Assembly: GCA_964526295.1 (NCBI GenBank)
Contig: CAZGKW010000007.1
Coordinates: 62,001 to 126,000 of the forward strand
DNA from: CAZGKW01 sp964526295
GTDB taxonomy: Bacteria; Planctomycetota; Phycisphaerae; FEN-1346
Length of the DNA stretch: 64,000 nucleotides
Direction: 5' to 3'
How positions within the stretch are numbered: the stretch's first letter is position 1; each line of letters begins with the position of its first letter. Both the position numbers and the translations under genes were made by a program. Below the pieces are notes generated by a model. It made no database searches, had not been told where the DNA came from, and was given only the letters and a program-made list of their open reading frames with translations. Below, in pieces: positions 25,202 to 35,264 of the stretch.

Positions 25202-26410
25202 ATGTCGCCGAAACCGTACACCGTCGAGACCTCCCGGTCGATGCTCGAGCGGAGCGACCGGACCATCCTCCGCGGGTGCCAGGGGCACAAGCGGAGCCAC
25301 GAGATGCTCGCCCGGGGCTACCCCGTCTTCGCCGCCCGGGCGGCGGGCGCCAGGTTCTGGGACGTCGATGGAAACGAGTATCTCGACTATCTCATGGGTT
25401 TCGGGCCGATCCTCCTGGGCTACGACGACCCGGCCGTGGCCCGGGCCGTCTGCCGCCAGATGGGCGAGGGCACCATCTTCACCACGGCCCATCCCAAGGA
25501 GATCGAGATCGCCGAGACGCTCGTGGACCTCCTGCCCGGGGCGGAGATGGTGGCTTTCCTCCTGGGCGGCAGCGCCGCCGCCACCGCCGCCGTCCGCCTC
25601 GCCCGGGCCTGGACCGGCCGCGACCGCGTCATCCGGTGCGGCTACCACGGGTGGCACGACTGGGCCCGCCCGAACGACGTGGGCGTCCCGAAGGCCGTCA
25701 GCGACCTGACGCTTGAAGCCCCCTACGGCGACCTGGAGGCCCTGGACGCCCTGTTCGCCGGCGCCCCCGGCCAGGTCGCGTGCCTCATCGTCGAGACCGT
25801 CCAGGACGACGGGCCGCCCGAGGGGTACCTCGAAGGGTGCGTCGAGACGGCCCACCGCCACGGGGCCCTGTGCGTCTTCGACGAGATCAAGGTGGGCTTT
25901 CGCATCGCCTTCGGCGGGGCGGCCGAATACTACGGCGTCACGCCCGACCTGTCGAGCTATGGCAAGGCCTGCTTCAACGGCTATCCGGGGAGCTTCGTGG
26001 TCGGCCGCCGCGAGGTCCTGGGCTCGGAGAGGTGCCAGGCGGCCTGGCTCGCCGCCACGTTCCACTGCGACCTGTTGAGCCTCGTCGCGCTGGAGACGGT
26101 CATCGGCGAGATGAAGCGGCGCGACGGCATCGAGCACCAGTGGCGGCTGGGGCGGCGGCTCATGGAGGGCGTCAACCGGGCCTGCGAGGAGGGGGGCCTG
26201 GGGTACCGGCTGACGGGCCTCGCGCCGATGCCGAAGCCCGTCATCGCCGAGGGCCAGAAACCCCGGGCCATCGCCATGCTTCAGGGGTGCCTGGCGCGCG
26301 GCGTCTACCTTCACCCGGGCCACGCCATGTTCCTGTCGCTCGCCCACACCGAAGCGGACATCGACGCGACGATCGCCGCGGTTGAAGCGTCGATCGCCGA
26401 GCTGGATTGA
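25202..26410 (+). CDS. Class III aminotransferase, glutamate-1-semialdehyde-aminomutase-like
   Basis: The protein has 402 residues. The PLP fold is visible: DVDGNEYLDYLMGFGPILLGY near the start, HPKEIEIAETLVDLLPGAEMV, CGYHGWHDW, CVFDEIKVGFRI and the Lys-bearing loop SSYGKACFNGYPGSFVVG. This is the arrangement of glutamate-1-semialdehyde 2,1-aminomutase and relatives. The DEIKVGFR motif and the lack of other haem genes make a sugar- or amino-acid-modifying relative as likely as HemL itself. A GAAGGAGG ribosome site precedes the ATG. It is downstream of the ceramidase-like gene and ends before two hairpins in a convergent gap. Confidence 0.82.
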   Translation: MSPKPYTVETSRSMLERSDRTILRGCQGHKRSHEMLARGYPVFAARAAGARFWDVDGNEYLDYLMGFGPILLGYDDPAVARAVCRQMGEGTIFTTAHPKEIEIAETLVDLLPGAEMVAFLLGGSAAATAAVRLARAWTGRDRVIRCGYHGWHDWARPNDVGVPKAVSDLTLEAPYGDLEALDALFAGAPGQVACLIVETVQDDGPPEGYLEGCVETAHRHGALCVFDEIKVGFRIAFGGAAEYYGVTPDLSSYGKACFNGYPGSFVVGRREVLGSERCQAAWLAATFHCDLLSLVALETVIGEMKRRDGIEHQWRLGRRLMEGVNRACEEGGLGYRLTGLAPMPKPVIAEGQKPRAIAMLQGCLARGVYLHPGHAMFLSLAHTEADIDATIAAVEASIAELD

Positions 26411-26443
26411 GCACCGGGGCGAGCCAGGCCCATACGGTTCTCT

Positions 26444-26467
26444 GCGGTCGGTCTTCGTGCCGACCGC
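26444..26467. terminator. Hairpin between convergent genes (loop TCTTCGTG)
   Basis: GCGGTCGG and CCGACCGC form a perfect 8-bp stem around the 8-nt loop TCTTCGTG. It belongs with the hairpins at 16968 and 26486 by loop sequence and lies between two convergent genes. Confidence 0.55.
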
Positions 26468-26485
26468 GCTCTGTGCGAAGTGGAC

Positions 26486-26509
26486 GCGGCGGGCACGGAG
26501 ACCCGCCGC
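26486..26509. terminator. Hairpin between convergent genes (loop CACGGAGA, i.e. TCTCCGTG on the minus strand)
   Basis: GCGGCGGG and CCCGCCGC form a perfect 8-bp stem. The loop, read on the minus strand, is TCTCCGTG, so this is the same family as its neighbour 19 nt away, in the opposite orientation. Confidence 0.55.
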
Positions 26510-26559
26510 CCCGAACGCTCGCGCTTGCGGTTCGACATGCGCGACGGGGGGGCGGCTGA

Positions 26560-27090
26560 CTACGCCTCCTCGGCCAGGCTGCGGATGAAGTCGAGGTCCA
26601 GCTCGCCCTTGGCGCCCCAGCCGCGGCGGCCGCGGGGAATCGCCGGCCGGAACCGCTCGTACAGGCCGTAAGCCGCCTCCGCGAGCGCGTCCTCGTCGAA
26701 CGCCCCCGCCAGGTCGGCCATCGCGTCGCGGACGGCCGCCAGGTCGTCGCCGAACTTCTTTTCAAGATACGTTTGGACCGCCGCCGGGTCGATGGGCTGG
26801 TCCTTGACGACGGCCCGGACGCCTTCCTCGGTGTTCTTGGCCGGGAGGGGCCGGCCGCAGACCTCGACCCGGAACGCTTCGCCCAGGCCGGCCTTGCTGG
26901 GCTTGCCGCGCTCGCCTTCCTTGGGCGGTCCGTAGATGCCGAGGCGTCGGCCCTTGGCCTGGGCGTTGAGGCCCGCCAGGCACTTGCCGAGGGTCAGGGC
27001 CTCGTCGCGGTCGTAGCCGAGCCGCTCGGCGACGACGGCCCCCCACAGCGTCAGGACGGGTGCCCGGTTGATCAGGACGGTCTCGGCCAT
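26560..27090 (-). CDS. Conserved protein of unknown function (176 aa)
   Basis: I do not recognise a named family. The protein opens with INRAPVLTLWGAVVAERLGYDRDEALTLGK, followed by a basic loop (AKGRRLGIYGPPKEGERGKPSK) and an alpha-helical C-terminal half with YLEKKFGDDLAAVRDAM and a final RGWGAKGELDLDFIRSLAEEA. Similar small proteins are, to my memory, widespread hypothetical proteins in several phyla. The ATG at 27090 is chosen because the conserved start INRAPVLTLW follows it directly; the frame extends upstream to 27231 without other support. It is divergent from the MoxR cluster and convergent with the aminotransferase gene. Confidence 0.7.
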   Translation of the reverse strand: MAETVLINRAPVLTLWGAVVAERLGYDRDEALTLGKCLAGLNAQAKGRRLGIYGPPKEGERGKPSKAGLGEAFRVEVCGRPLPAKNTEEGVRAVVKDQPIDPAAVQTYLEKKFGDDLAAVRDAMADLAGAFDEDALAEAAYGLYERFRPAIPRGRRGWGAKGELDLDFIRSLAEEA

Positions 27091-27309
27091 GGGTCGGTCT
27101 CCACGAGGGGGTCCGTTTGATGGTACACGGCGGGGGCAGGGCCGGACAACGCGCAACCGCAACCGCTCTCTTTCCGCCCCCCGGAATGCGCTGGATTTTG
27201 ACCGAAACTCCTGGCATGGTAACGGTATCACAATGACGGCCGCGCGCCGGCCGAACGGTCGGCCGCCCTTTTTTCAAACGACGCTTCGCGACAGAACGGA
27301 GGACGCGTC

Positions 27310-28389
<1,080 letters not shown>

Positions 28390-29293
28390 CCCGGAGGTCC
28401 TCCAGAAGATCGGCTCCCTGGAGCTGGTGGCCCGGGAAGCGGTCGAAGGCCTTCGCGTCGGCATGCACAAGAGCCCCCTGCGGGGGTTCTCCACGGAGTT
28501 CGTCCATCATCGCCCGTACGTCCCGGGCGACGCCCTGCGGCACCTCGACTGGCGGGTCTACGGCCGGACCGAGCGGTACTACATCAAGCTCTACGAGGCC
28601 GAGACCAACTTCGACGCCTACCTCCTCCTCGACGCGTCCCACTCCATGCGGTACGGCTCGGGGCCCATCACCAAGCTCGAGTACGCCAAGTACATGGCGG
28701 CCAGCCTGGCCTACGTCGTCCTGGAGCAGCGCGACTCGGTGGGGCTGGGCATTTTCGACTCCGAGCTTCGGACCTATCTGGAGCCGTCGAGCCAGATGGG
28801 CGTCATCCACAACATCGACGAGGGGCTCCAGGCCGTCGAGGGCGAGCCGAAGACCGACCTGGCCCCGATCCTCCACCAGTTCGCCGGCCAGATCACCCGC
28901 CGAGGCTTCATCATGGTCTTCTCGGACCTGTTCGACGATCCTGACCGCTTCCTCCGCGGCCTGGACCACCTCCGGTTCCGCGGGCACAACGTGGCGGTGT
29001 TTCAGGTGCTGGACCCGTACGAGCTGACGTTCCCCATGCGGGGGACGTGGCTCTTTGAGGGGCTGGAGAACGATGGGCAGATCACGACCCAGCCGGCCCG
29101 CATCCGGCAGGCGTACCTGGCGGTGGCGAACGAGGCCATCTCGCGGGTCAAGCGGGCCTGCGACCGGAGCCACGTCGACTACCTGCTGGTCGATACGTCC
29201 CGGCCCCTGGATGCGGTCCTGGCGGCCTACCTGCTGAAGCGGAAGCGGACCGCGAGCAAGACGATCTGACACGCCGAAACGGAAAGACCGAGC

Positions 29294-30436
29294 GTGTTCC
29301 CGGCGAGACGACGGCTGAGAACGATCGTGGCGTGCCTGGCGGCCGTAACGGCGGCCGCGGGCCCGGCTCGCGCCGGCGCCGTCGAGACCTTCGCCGGCCG
29401 GCTCGAGGGGCCGGTGACGCTGGAGAATGGTCGGATCGAGGTGGGCGGCCGGGCGGTGGCGTGGAGCGAGGTGCTCTACGTCCTGCGGGGGCCGTCCTCG
29501 TCGACGTTCGAGCCGCCCGATGCGGTCCGGTTCGCCGGCGGCGAGCGGTGGGGCGGCGAGCTGCTCTCGCTTGAGGGCGGGACGATCCGGTTCCGCAGCC
29601 GCCTCGTCGGCGAGCGGGAACTCCCGGCCGGGACGGTCACGATGCTGGAGTTCGAGCCGGGCCTGCCCGAGCCGGCGGGGCCGCTCGCGCCGGGCCTGTA
29701 CCGGCCCCAGGGGCCGCCCGTGCCGGGGACGCTCCTCTGGATCGACGCCCGGCGGATCGCCATCGACAGCCTGCTCGGCGTCCTGAAGCTGCCGCGGGAG
29801 ACCGCCGAGCGATACGTGTTCGCCCGTCCGGCCTCGGCGGCGCCGCCGGCGGGGTCGGACGAGGTGGGTCTGGTCGACGGGAGCGTCATGCGAGGGCGGT
29901 TCGGCTTCGACGCCGACGGGCCGCGGCTTGAGCATCCGGTCCTCGGGACGGTCCGCATTCCGCCGGCGATGGTCGTGTGGCTCGTCCGCCGGCCGCCGAC
30001 GGCCGTCTACCTGGCCGACGCCGAGCCCGAGGTGGAGCGGGCGGCCGGCGTGGTCGGCGGGTCGCCGAGGCCGGAGACGATCCGGCGGCGGCCGGGCTCG
30101 CGGCCGGGGCCGGGGGCCGAGCCGTTCATCGCGGCCGTGCGGCTGGAGCCGCACACGGAGGTCCGCTACGGCCTGACGCTGACGGGCCGGCGGCGGCTGG
30201 TGGCGCTGGTGCGGCCGGTGCGGGGCGCCCGCGGCCAGGCGCGCCTCAGGGTCGAGGCCGGCGACGCCGTGCTGGAGGAGGTGGTCGTGGCCCCGGGCGA
30301 CGCGGCCGTGCGGCTGAGCCTGGCGTTGCCGCCCCGGGCGAGCGACGTCCGGTTCGACGTGACGTTCGGCGAGGGGATCGCCCTGCCGTGCGGCGTCGTC
30401 ATCGCCGACCCGCTCGTCGTGGTCGATGCGAGTTGA
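29294..30436 (+). CDS. Secreted protein of unknown function in the MoxR cluster
   Basis: The 380-residue protein has an N-terminal signal peptide (about 1-28, ending ARAGA). Two similar beta-rich segments follow, each resembling a small sheet domain (LEGPVTLENGRIEVGGRAVAWSE near residue 40; VDGSVMRGRFGFDADGPRLEHP near 195). An Arg/Gly/Pro-rich linker (about 245-275) separates these from a C-terminal beta-sandwich-like part. I do not recognise a family. The GTG at 29294 is used, 25 nt after the DUF58 gene, with a GGAAAG site upstream. Its position suggests an envelope role with the VWA proteins. Confidence 0.7.
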   Translation: MFPARRRLRTIVACLAAVTAAAGPARAGAVETFAGRLEGPVTLENGRIEVGGRAVAWSEVLYVLRGPSSSTFEPPDAVRFAGGERWGGELLSLEGGTIRFRSRLVGERELPAGTVTMLEFEPGLPEPAGPLAPGLYRPQGPPVPGTLLWIDARRIAIDSLLGVLKLPRETAERYVFARPASAAPPAGSDEVGLVDGSVMRGRFGFDADGPRLEHPVLGTVRIPPAMVVWLVRRPPTAVYLADAEPEVERAAGVVGGSPRPETIRRRPGSRPGPGAEPFIAAVRLEPHTEVRYGLTLTGRRRLVALVRPVRGARGQARLRVEAGDAVLEEVVVAPGDAAVRLSLALPPRASDVRFDVTFGEGIALPCGVVIADPLVVVDAS

Positions 30437-30456
30437 TGACGCAAAAAAGCTGAAAA

Positions 30457-30553
30457 AAAGGGCCCTGGACCCTTACTTGGCAAGCTTTTGCCGGCGAAAC
30501 AGGCCCGGAACGAGACAAGGGGCGCGCGAGAAAAGGGGTCCTGGACCCTTTTT
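30457..30553. repeat. Pair of GGGTCC-type palindromes
   Basis: AAGGGCCCTGGACCCTT (about 30458-30474) and AAAAGGGGTCCTGGACCCTT (30531-30550) lie 56 nt apart in the gap before the BatA-like gene. Both are inverted repeats with A and T tails, like the GACACT palindromes elsewhere but with a different core. A short stem (GGCAA with TTGCC) lies between them. They may terminate the upstream transcript or be REP-like repeats. Confidence 0.7.
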
Positions 30554-30573
30554 CCGGGGCGGATAGGACGCCA

Positions 30574-32793
30574 ATGGGCTTCCTGAATCCATGGTTGCTG
30601 GTGGGGACGGCGGCGGTGGCCGTCCCGATCCTCATCCACCTGCTGAACCGGTTCCGCCGCCGGCGGGTCCGGTGGGCGGCCATGGAATGGCTCCGCCGGG
30701 CGGTGGTGATGCGGTCGCGGCGGGTCCGCCTCGAAGACCTCCTCCTCCTGGCCATGCGGTGCCTGGCGGTCCTCCTGATCGCCCTGGCGATGGCCCGGCC
30801 GACGTTCACCTGCACCGGCGCCCGGTGGTTCGGCGGCGAGGTCCACGTCGGCGCCGTCATCGCCGTCGACGGCTCCTACAGCATGGACTACCGACCGGCG
30901 GCGGTGCGGAGCCGGTTCGACCACGCCATGGCCACCGTCCGCGAGATCGGCCGGACCCTGAGCGCCGGCGACCGCCTCAGCGTCGTCCTGATGGGCGAGG
31001 AGCCGCGGATCCTCCTGCGGAACGTGGTCTTCGACGAGCAGACGCTGGCCGACCTCGTCGAGGCCGAGCACGTCCGGCCGCTGCCCGAGCGGCTGAACCT
31101 GGAGCTGGCCCTGGAGCAGACGGCCGCGCTGGTCGCCGAGATGAAGACGCCCATCCGCGAGTGCTACATCGTGACGGACGGCCAGGCGTCGACCTGGGAA
31201 GACGTCTCGGAGAAGTCGCGCCAGGCCCTGGACGAGATCGGGTCGCTGGCCTCCGTGCGGTTCCTGCCCGTGCCGGAGGATGCCGGCGAGAACCTCGCCG
31301 TCCGGTCGCTGGCGCTGGCGTCCGGGGCGGTCCGGGCGGGGGCGTCGGCCCGCTACGTCGCCGAGGTCCACAACTACGGCCGGCGGACCCGCGAGAAGGT
31401 GCCCGTCGAGCTGCTCCTCGACGGCCGGCCCGTCGACCAGGTGGTGATCGACCGCCTGGAGCCCGGCCGGACGCGGGCCGTGCCGCTTTTCGTCCGCTTC
31501 GAGCGGGCCGGCGCCGCGCGTCTGAAGGCGGGCCTCGGCCGCGACGCCCTCGAGATGGACAACACGCGGCACGCCGTGGCCCACGTCATGGAGACGGTCC
31601 GCATCCTGTGCGTCGACGGCGACCCGTCGGACCGGCCGTTCCGGGGCGAGACGGACTTCCTGCGGCTCGGGTTCGTGCCGAAACCCGGCACGCCCGCCGC
31701 CGAGTCCCTCGCCGTCGAGGTCGTCTCGTACCTGGAGCTGGTGCCGAAGAAGCTGGCCGACTACGACGTGGTGGTCCTGGCGAACGTGCCGGACGTCCAC
31801 GAGTCGAAGGTGGCGGAGCTGGCCCGGTTCGTCCGTGGCGGCGGGGGGCTGGTCCTCTTCCTGGGCGACCGGGTCCAGGCGGAGCTTCTGAACCGTCGGC
31901 TGATGGGCGTCGAGGCGGACCTGCTGCCGGCCACGCTGGGCGACGTGGCCTCCGCCCCGGCCGAGGAGGCCGGCGGTTGGCCCGTCGCCGTCGCTGATGC
32001 GGCGCATCCCCTGGCCCAGGGCCTCAGGCACCTGCCGGCCGAGCTGCTGGCCGAGGCCCGCGTCGAGCGGAGGTTCCGGGTCGAGCCGGTCGAGGCGGCC
32101 CGGCCCGTGCTGACCGTGGCGGGCAGCTCGCTGCCGCTGGTCCTGGAGCGGACCGTCGGCCGGGGCAAGGTCGTCCTCGTCACGACCTCGGCCGACCGCG
32201 ACTGGACGAACCTGCCGGCCCACCCGGCGTTCCCCATCCTGCTGCACGAGGCGGTGACGCACCTGACGCGGCAGCCGTTCGAGCACCCCGTGACGGTAGG
32301 CGAGCCGCTGGTCGCGCCCGTCCCGAGCCAGAGCAAGCAGGTCAGCGTCATGTTCGTCGGCCCGGACGGGCGGGACTTCCCCGTCCAGGTGACGCAGCAG
32401 GAGGGCGGCCTGCGGGCGGCCAAGCACCGCCGGGCCGAGGAGCCGGGCTTCTACGAGGTGCGGTACGAAGAGGCGGCGCCGCCGCTGGTGCTGGCGGTGA
32501 ACGTCGACCCGGCGGAGTCGGACGCCCGGACCCTCTCGGCCCTCGGGCTGGAGGCGGCCCTGGCGGGCCTGCCGGCCAAGGTCCTGGCCGAGGAGGCCCA
32601 GTTGGCGGCGGCCATCAAGGAGGGCCGCATCGGACGGGAGCTGTGGCGGACGCTGATGATCGCCGGGCTGGTGGTCCTGGCGCTGGAGTCGCTCTTGGCC
32701 CACGTGTTCACGCGGCGGCTGGTGGAAGCCGACCGCGAGAGCGCCCGCCGCGGCCGCGAGGAGCGGGTCGTGGCCGCCGAGGCCATCGGTTGA
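30574..32793 (+). CDS. BatA-like membrane protein with VWA domain
   Basis: The 739-residue protein has the BatA N-terminal region (FLNPWLLVGTAAVAVPILIHLLNRFRRR, then a second helix near 60-76) found in aerotolerance-type proteins. A VWA domain follows with a MIDAS DGSYS motif (VIAVDGSYSMDY) and CYIVTDGQAST. A CARDB-like beta domain (about 240-330) and a glutamine-amidotransferase-like segment (VVVLANVPDVHESKVAELARFV, then GGGGLVLFLGD) come next. A final membrane helix lies near residue 695. The large middle part should face the periplasm. It begins after two palindromes and probably works with the MoxR ATPase. Confidence 0.85.
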   Translation: MGFLNPWLLVGTAAVAVPILIHLLNRFRRRRVRWAAMEWLRRAVVMRSRRVRLEDLLLLAMRCLAVLLIALAMARPTFTCTGARWFGGEVHVGAVIAVDGSYSMDYRPAAVRSRFDHAMATVREIGRTLSAGDRLSVVLMGEEPRILLRNVVFDEQTLADLVEAEHVRPLPERLNLELALEQTAALVAEMKTPIRECYIVTDGQASTWEDVSEKSRQALDEIGSLASVRFLPVPEDAGENLAVRSLALASGAVRAGASARYVAEVHNYGRRTREKVPVELLLDGRPVDQVVIDRLEPGRTRAVPLFVRFERAGAARLKAGLGRDALEMDNTRHAVAHVMETVRILCVDGDPSDRPFRGETDFLRLGFVPKPGTPAAESLAVEVVSYLELVPKKLADYDVVVLANVPDVHESKVAELARFVRGGGGLVLFLGDRVQAELLNRRLMGVEADLLPATLGDVASAPAEEAGGWPVAVADAAHPLAQGLRHLPAELLAEARVERRFRVEPVEAARPVLTVAGSSLPLVLERTVGRGKVVLVTTSADRDWTNLPAHPAFPILLHEAVTHLTRQPFEHPVTVGEPLVAPVPSQSKQVSVMFVGPDGRDFPVQVTQQEGGLRAAKHRRAEEPGFYEVRYEEAAPPLVLAVNVDPAESDARTLSALGLEAALAGLPAKVLAEEAQLAAAIKEGRIGRELWRTLMIAGLVVLALESLLAHVFTRRLVEADRESARRGREERVVAAEAIG

Positions 32794-32881
32794 CGCAACA
32801 GCAAGCGCGGGGATAGACCCCGCGGCTGACACAGGCGCTCAATACGAGGTCGGCGGCCGCGAGTAGCAGTTGGAGCCATCG

Positions 32882-35257
32882 ATGGTCCCGAGACTGCTGG
32901 GCTTCGAGAAGGTCGGGCCGATTACCCGGCTCGATCCCTACCTCGGTCTCGGCTGGGGCGTGGTGGTCCTGCTGGTGCTGGCCGCCGCGGCGATCATCTA
33001 CGTCGTGGCCCTGTACCGGATGGAGCGGATGCTGACGAAGGGCCGGCGGATCGTCCTCGGCGTTCTCCGGGCGGTCGTCCTGGTGCTGGTGCTGGTGCTT
33101 CTTTTCGAGCCGATGCTGGGCGTCGAGATGATCGCCGACCTTCCGCGGACGCTCCTGGTGCTGCTGGACGTCTCCGAGAGCATGGCCATCGAGGACGACC
33201 GGACGAGCGAGGAGGCCCTGAAGGAGGCGGCCCTGGGCCTGGGGAAGATCTCTTACGCCGAGGCGGCCGAGCCGCTGCCCGAAGGCGTCAAGGCCGACGT
33301 GGCCGGGGTCTCGCGGATCGAGATCGCCAAGGCGATCCTGTCGGCCCCGCCGGAGGGCCCGTTCGCCCGGCTCAGCGAGGACTACAAGCTCCGCTACTTC
33401 CGCTTCGGCCGCCGCCTGGAGCCGACCGCCGGCGAGGGCGAGGTCCTGCCGAACACGCTCCAGGCCTCCGAGGCGACCGACCCGGTCACGCGCCTCGGCT
33501 CCGCGATCGTCGAGGCCCTGGGCCGATACAGCGGCCAGTCGATCGCCGGCATCATCGTCCTGACGGACGGGGCGGCCAACGACGGCCTGGCGCCGATGGA
33601 GGCGGCCCGGCGGATGCAGGCCGCCCGGGCCCCCATCTACCCGATCGGCCTGGGCCTGCCGGACCCGCCCGACGTCCGCGTCCGCCGCCTCATCGTCCAG
33701 GACACCGTCTTCCACAAGGACGAGGTCCCGGTGCGGGTCGAGCTGGCCTCGAACGGCTTCCCCGGCCGGACGGTGAACCTGACGGCGACGGTCGACGGCC
33801 GCAAGGTCGCCGGCAAGGTCGTCGTGCTGAAGGGCGGGCCGCAGATCGAGGAGGTCACGTTCGTGCCGGGCCAGAAGGGCGGCACGGTCGAGCTGGAGGC
33901 GAGCGTCGCCCCCTTGGCGGGCGAGACGACCCTGGAGAACAACCGCGTCAGCCGGACCCTCCGCGTCGTCGACGAGAAGATCAAGGTCCTCTACGTCGAG
34001 GGCAAGCCCCGGTGGGAGTACCGGTACCTCAGGCAGGTGCTCCTGCGGGACCACCGGCTGGAGGTGAAGTTCCTCCTGACGGCGGGCGACCGCGACCTCG
34101 CCGAGACCAGCGAACGGTATCTGACGGACTTCCCCGAGGAACAGGCCGACGCCTACTACCACGACCTGGTGGTCCTGGGCGACGTGCCGGCGTCCTACTT
34201 CTCGGGCACCCAGCTCGAGCGGATCGAGGAGCTGGTCCGCGAGCGGGGCGGCTCGTTCCTGATGCTCGCCGGCCACCGCTACGCCCCCATGAGCTATCTC
34301 GGGACGCCCATCGCGAAGGTCCTGCCGGTGCGGCTCTCCGGCGAGGGCGTGCCCCGCTCCGTCGAGGAGTCGATTTATCCGGTGGTCACCGAGGCGGGGC
34401 GGGCCAGCGCGTTCGTCTCGCTCCAGGCCGACGAGGACCGCAACCAGGCCCTGTGGGGCCTGGTCCGGCCGATGCACAAGCTGGCCGTCCTGGACGGGCC
34501 GAAACCCGCCGCCACGGTCCTGGCCGAGCTGTCGAGCCGCCGCGGCGAGGAGCCCTATCCGCTCATCGCCTGGCAGCGGTACGGCAGCGGCAAGGGCCTC
34601 TATATCGGCACCGACCAGCTCTGGCGGCTCCGGTTCAATCGGGGCGACCAGTTCCACGCCCGGTTCTGGGGCCAGGCCATCCAGTTCCTCACCCTGTCGC
34701 GCCTCCTGGGCGAGAACCGCCGCATCCAGATCGAGACCGACCGCCGCGAGTACCGCACCGGCGAGCAGGTCCAGGTGACCGCCAACGTCCTGAACGAATC
34801 GTTCGAGCCCGTCCGGGACGACAGCTACGCGGTGTACCTGGAGGTCCTCGGGCCGCGGCCCGAGACCGAGACGCTCGAGCTCCAGGCCGTGCCGGACATC
34901 GCGGGCCTGTATCAGGGCGTGGCGACGCCCTCGCGGGAGGGAAGCTACCGCATCCGTCCGGGCCTGGCGGAGCAGCCGTACGCCAGCGACGCCGAGTTCG
35001 CCGTCAAGGCCGCCCCGCTGGAGCAGCTCGAACCGGCGATGCAGGAGGACCTGCTCCGCCGCATGGCCGAGGTCTCGGGCGGGCGGTATGTCCCGGTCTC
35101 GGAGCTCTCGGAGCTGCCGGAGGCCCTGGCGGGCGAGCAGCGGACCATCACCGTCCGCCGCCAGAGCGAGCTGTGGGACCTCTGGCCGGTGCTCGTCCTG
35201 GTGGTCCTGCTGCTGGCCATCGAGTGGTTCGTCCGACGCCGACACGACCTGGTCTAG
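32882..35257 (+). CDS. VWA and amidotransferase-like membrane protein
   Basis: The 791-residue protein has two N-terminal membrane helices (about 23-45 and 58-78) and a VWA domain with the MIDAS DVSES motif (VLLDVSESMAIEDD). IIVLTDGAANDG follows, then an Ig-like stretch, an amidotransferase-like segment (DLVVLGDVPASYFSGTQLERI, RGGSFLMLAG), further beta domains and a C-terminal helix (DLWPVLVLVVLLLAIEWFV). The same layout occurs in the preceding gene, so the two are distant paralogues. The ATG at 32882 has TTGGAG upstream and is preferred over the TTG at 32870. It is 88 nt after the BatA-like gene and 7 nt before the next gene. Confidence 0.85.
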   Translation: MVPRLLGFEKVGPITRLDPYLGLGWGVVVLLVLAAAAIIYVVALYRMERMLTKGRRIVLGVLRAVVLVLVLVLLFEPMLGVEMIADLPRTLLVLLDVSESMAIEDDRTSEEALKEAALGLGKISYAEAAEPLPEGVKADVAGVSRIEIAKAILSAPPEGPFARLSEDYKLRYFRFGRRLEPTAGEGEVLPNTLQASEATDPVTRLGSAIVEALGRYSGQSIAGIIVLTDGAANDGLAPMEAARRMQAARAPIYPIGLGLPDPPDVRVRRLIVQDTVFHKDEVPVRVELASNGFPGRTVNLTATVDGRKVAGKVVVLKGGPQIEEVTFVPGQKGGTVELEASVAPLAGETTLENNRVSRTLRVVDEKIKVLYVEGKPRWEYRYLRQVLLRDHRLEVKFLLTAGDRDLAETSERYLTDFPEEQADAYYHDLVVLGDVPASYFSGTQLERIEELVRERGGSFLMLAGHRYAPMSYLGTPIAKVLPVRLSGEGVPRSVEESIYPVVTEAGRASAFVSLQADEDRNQALWGLVRPMHKLAVLDGPKPAATVLAELSSRRGEEPYPLIAWQRYGSGKGLYIGTDQLWRLRFNRGDQFHARFWGQAIQFLTLSRLLGENRRIQIETDRREYRTGEQVQVTANVLNESFEPVRDDSYAVYLEVLGPRPETETLELQAVPDIAGLYQGVATPSREGSYRIRPGLAEQPYASDAEFAVKAAPLEQLEPAMQEDLLRRMAEVSGGRYVPVSELSELPEALAGEQRTITVRRQSELWDLWPVLVLVVLLLAIEWFVRRRHDLV

Positions 35258-35264
35258 GGAAGCG

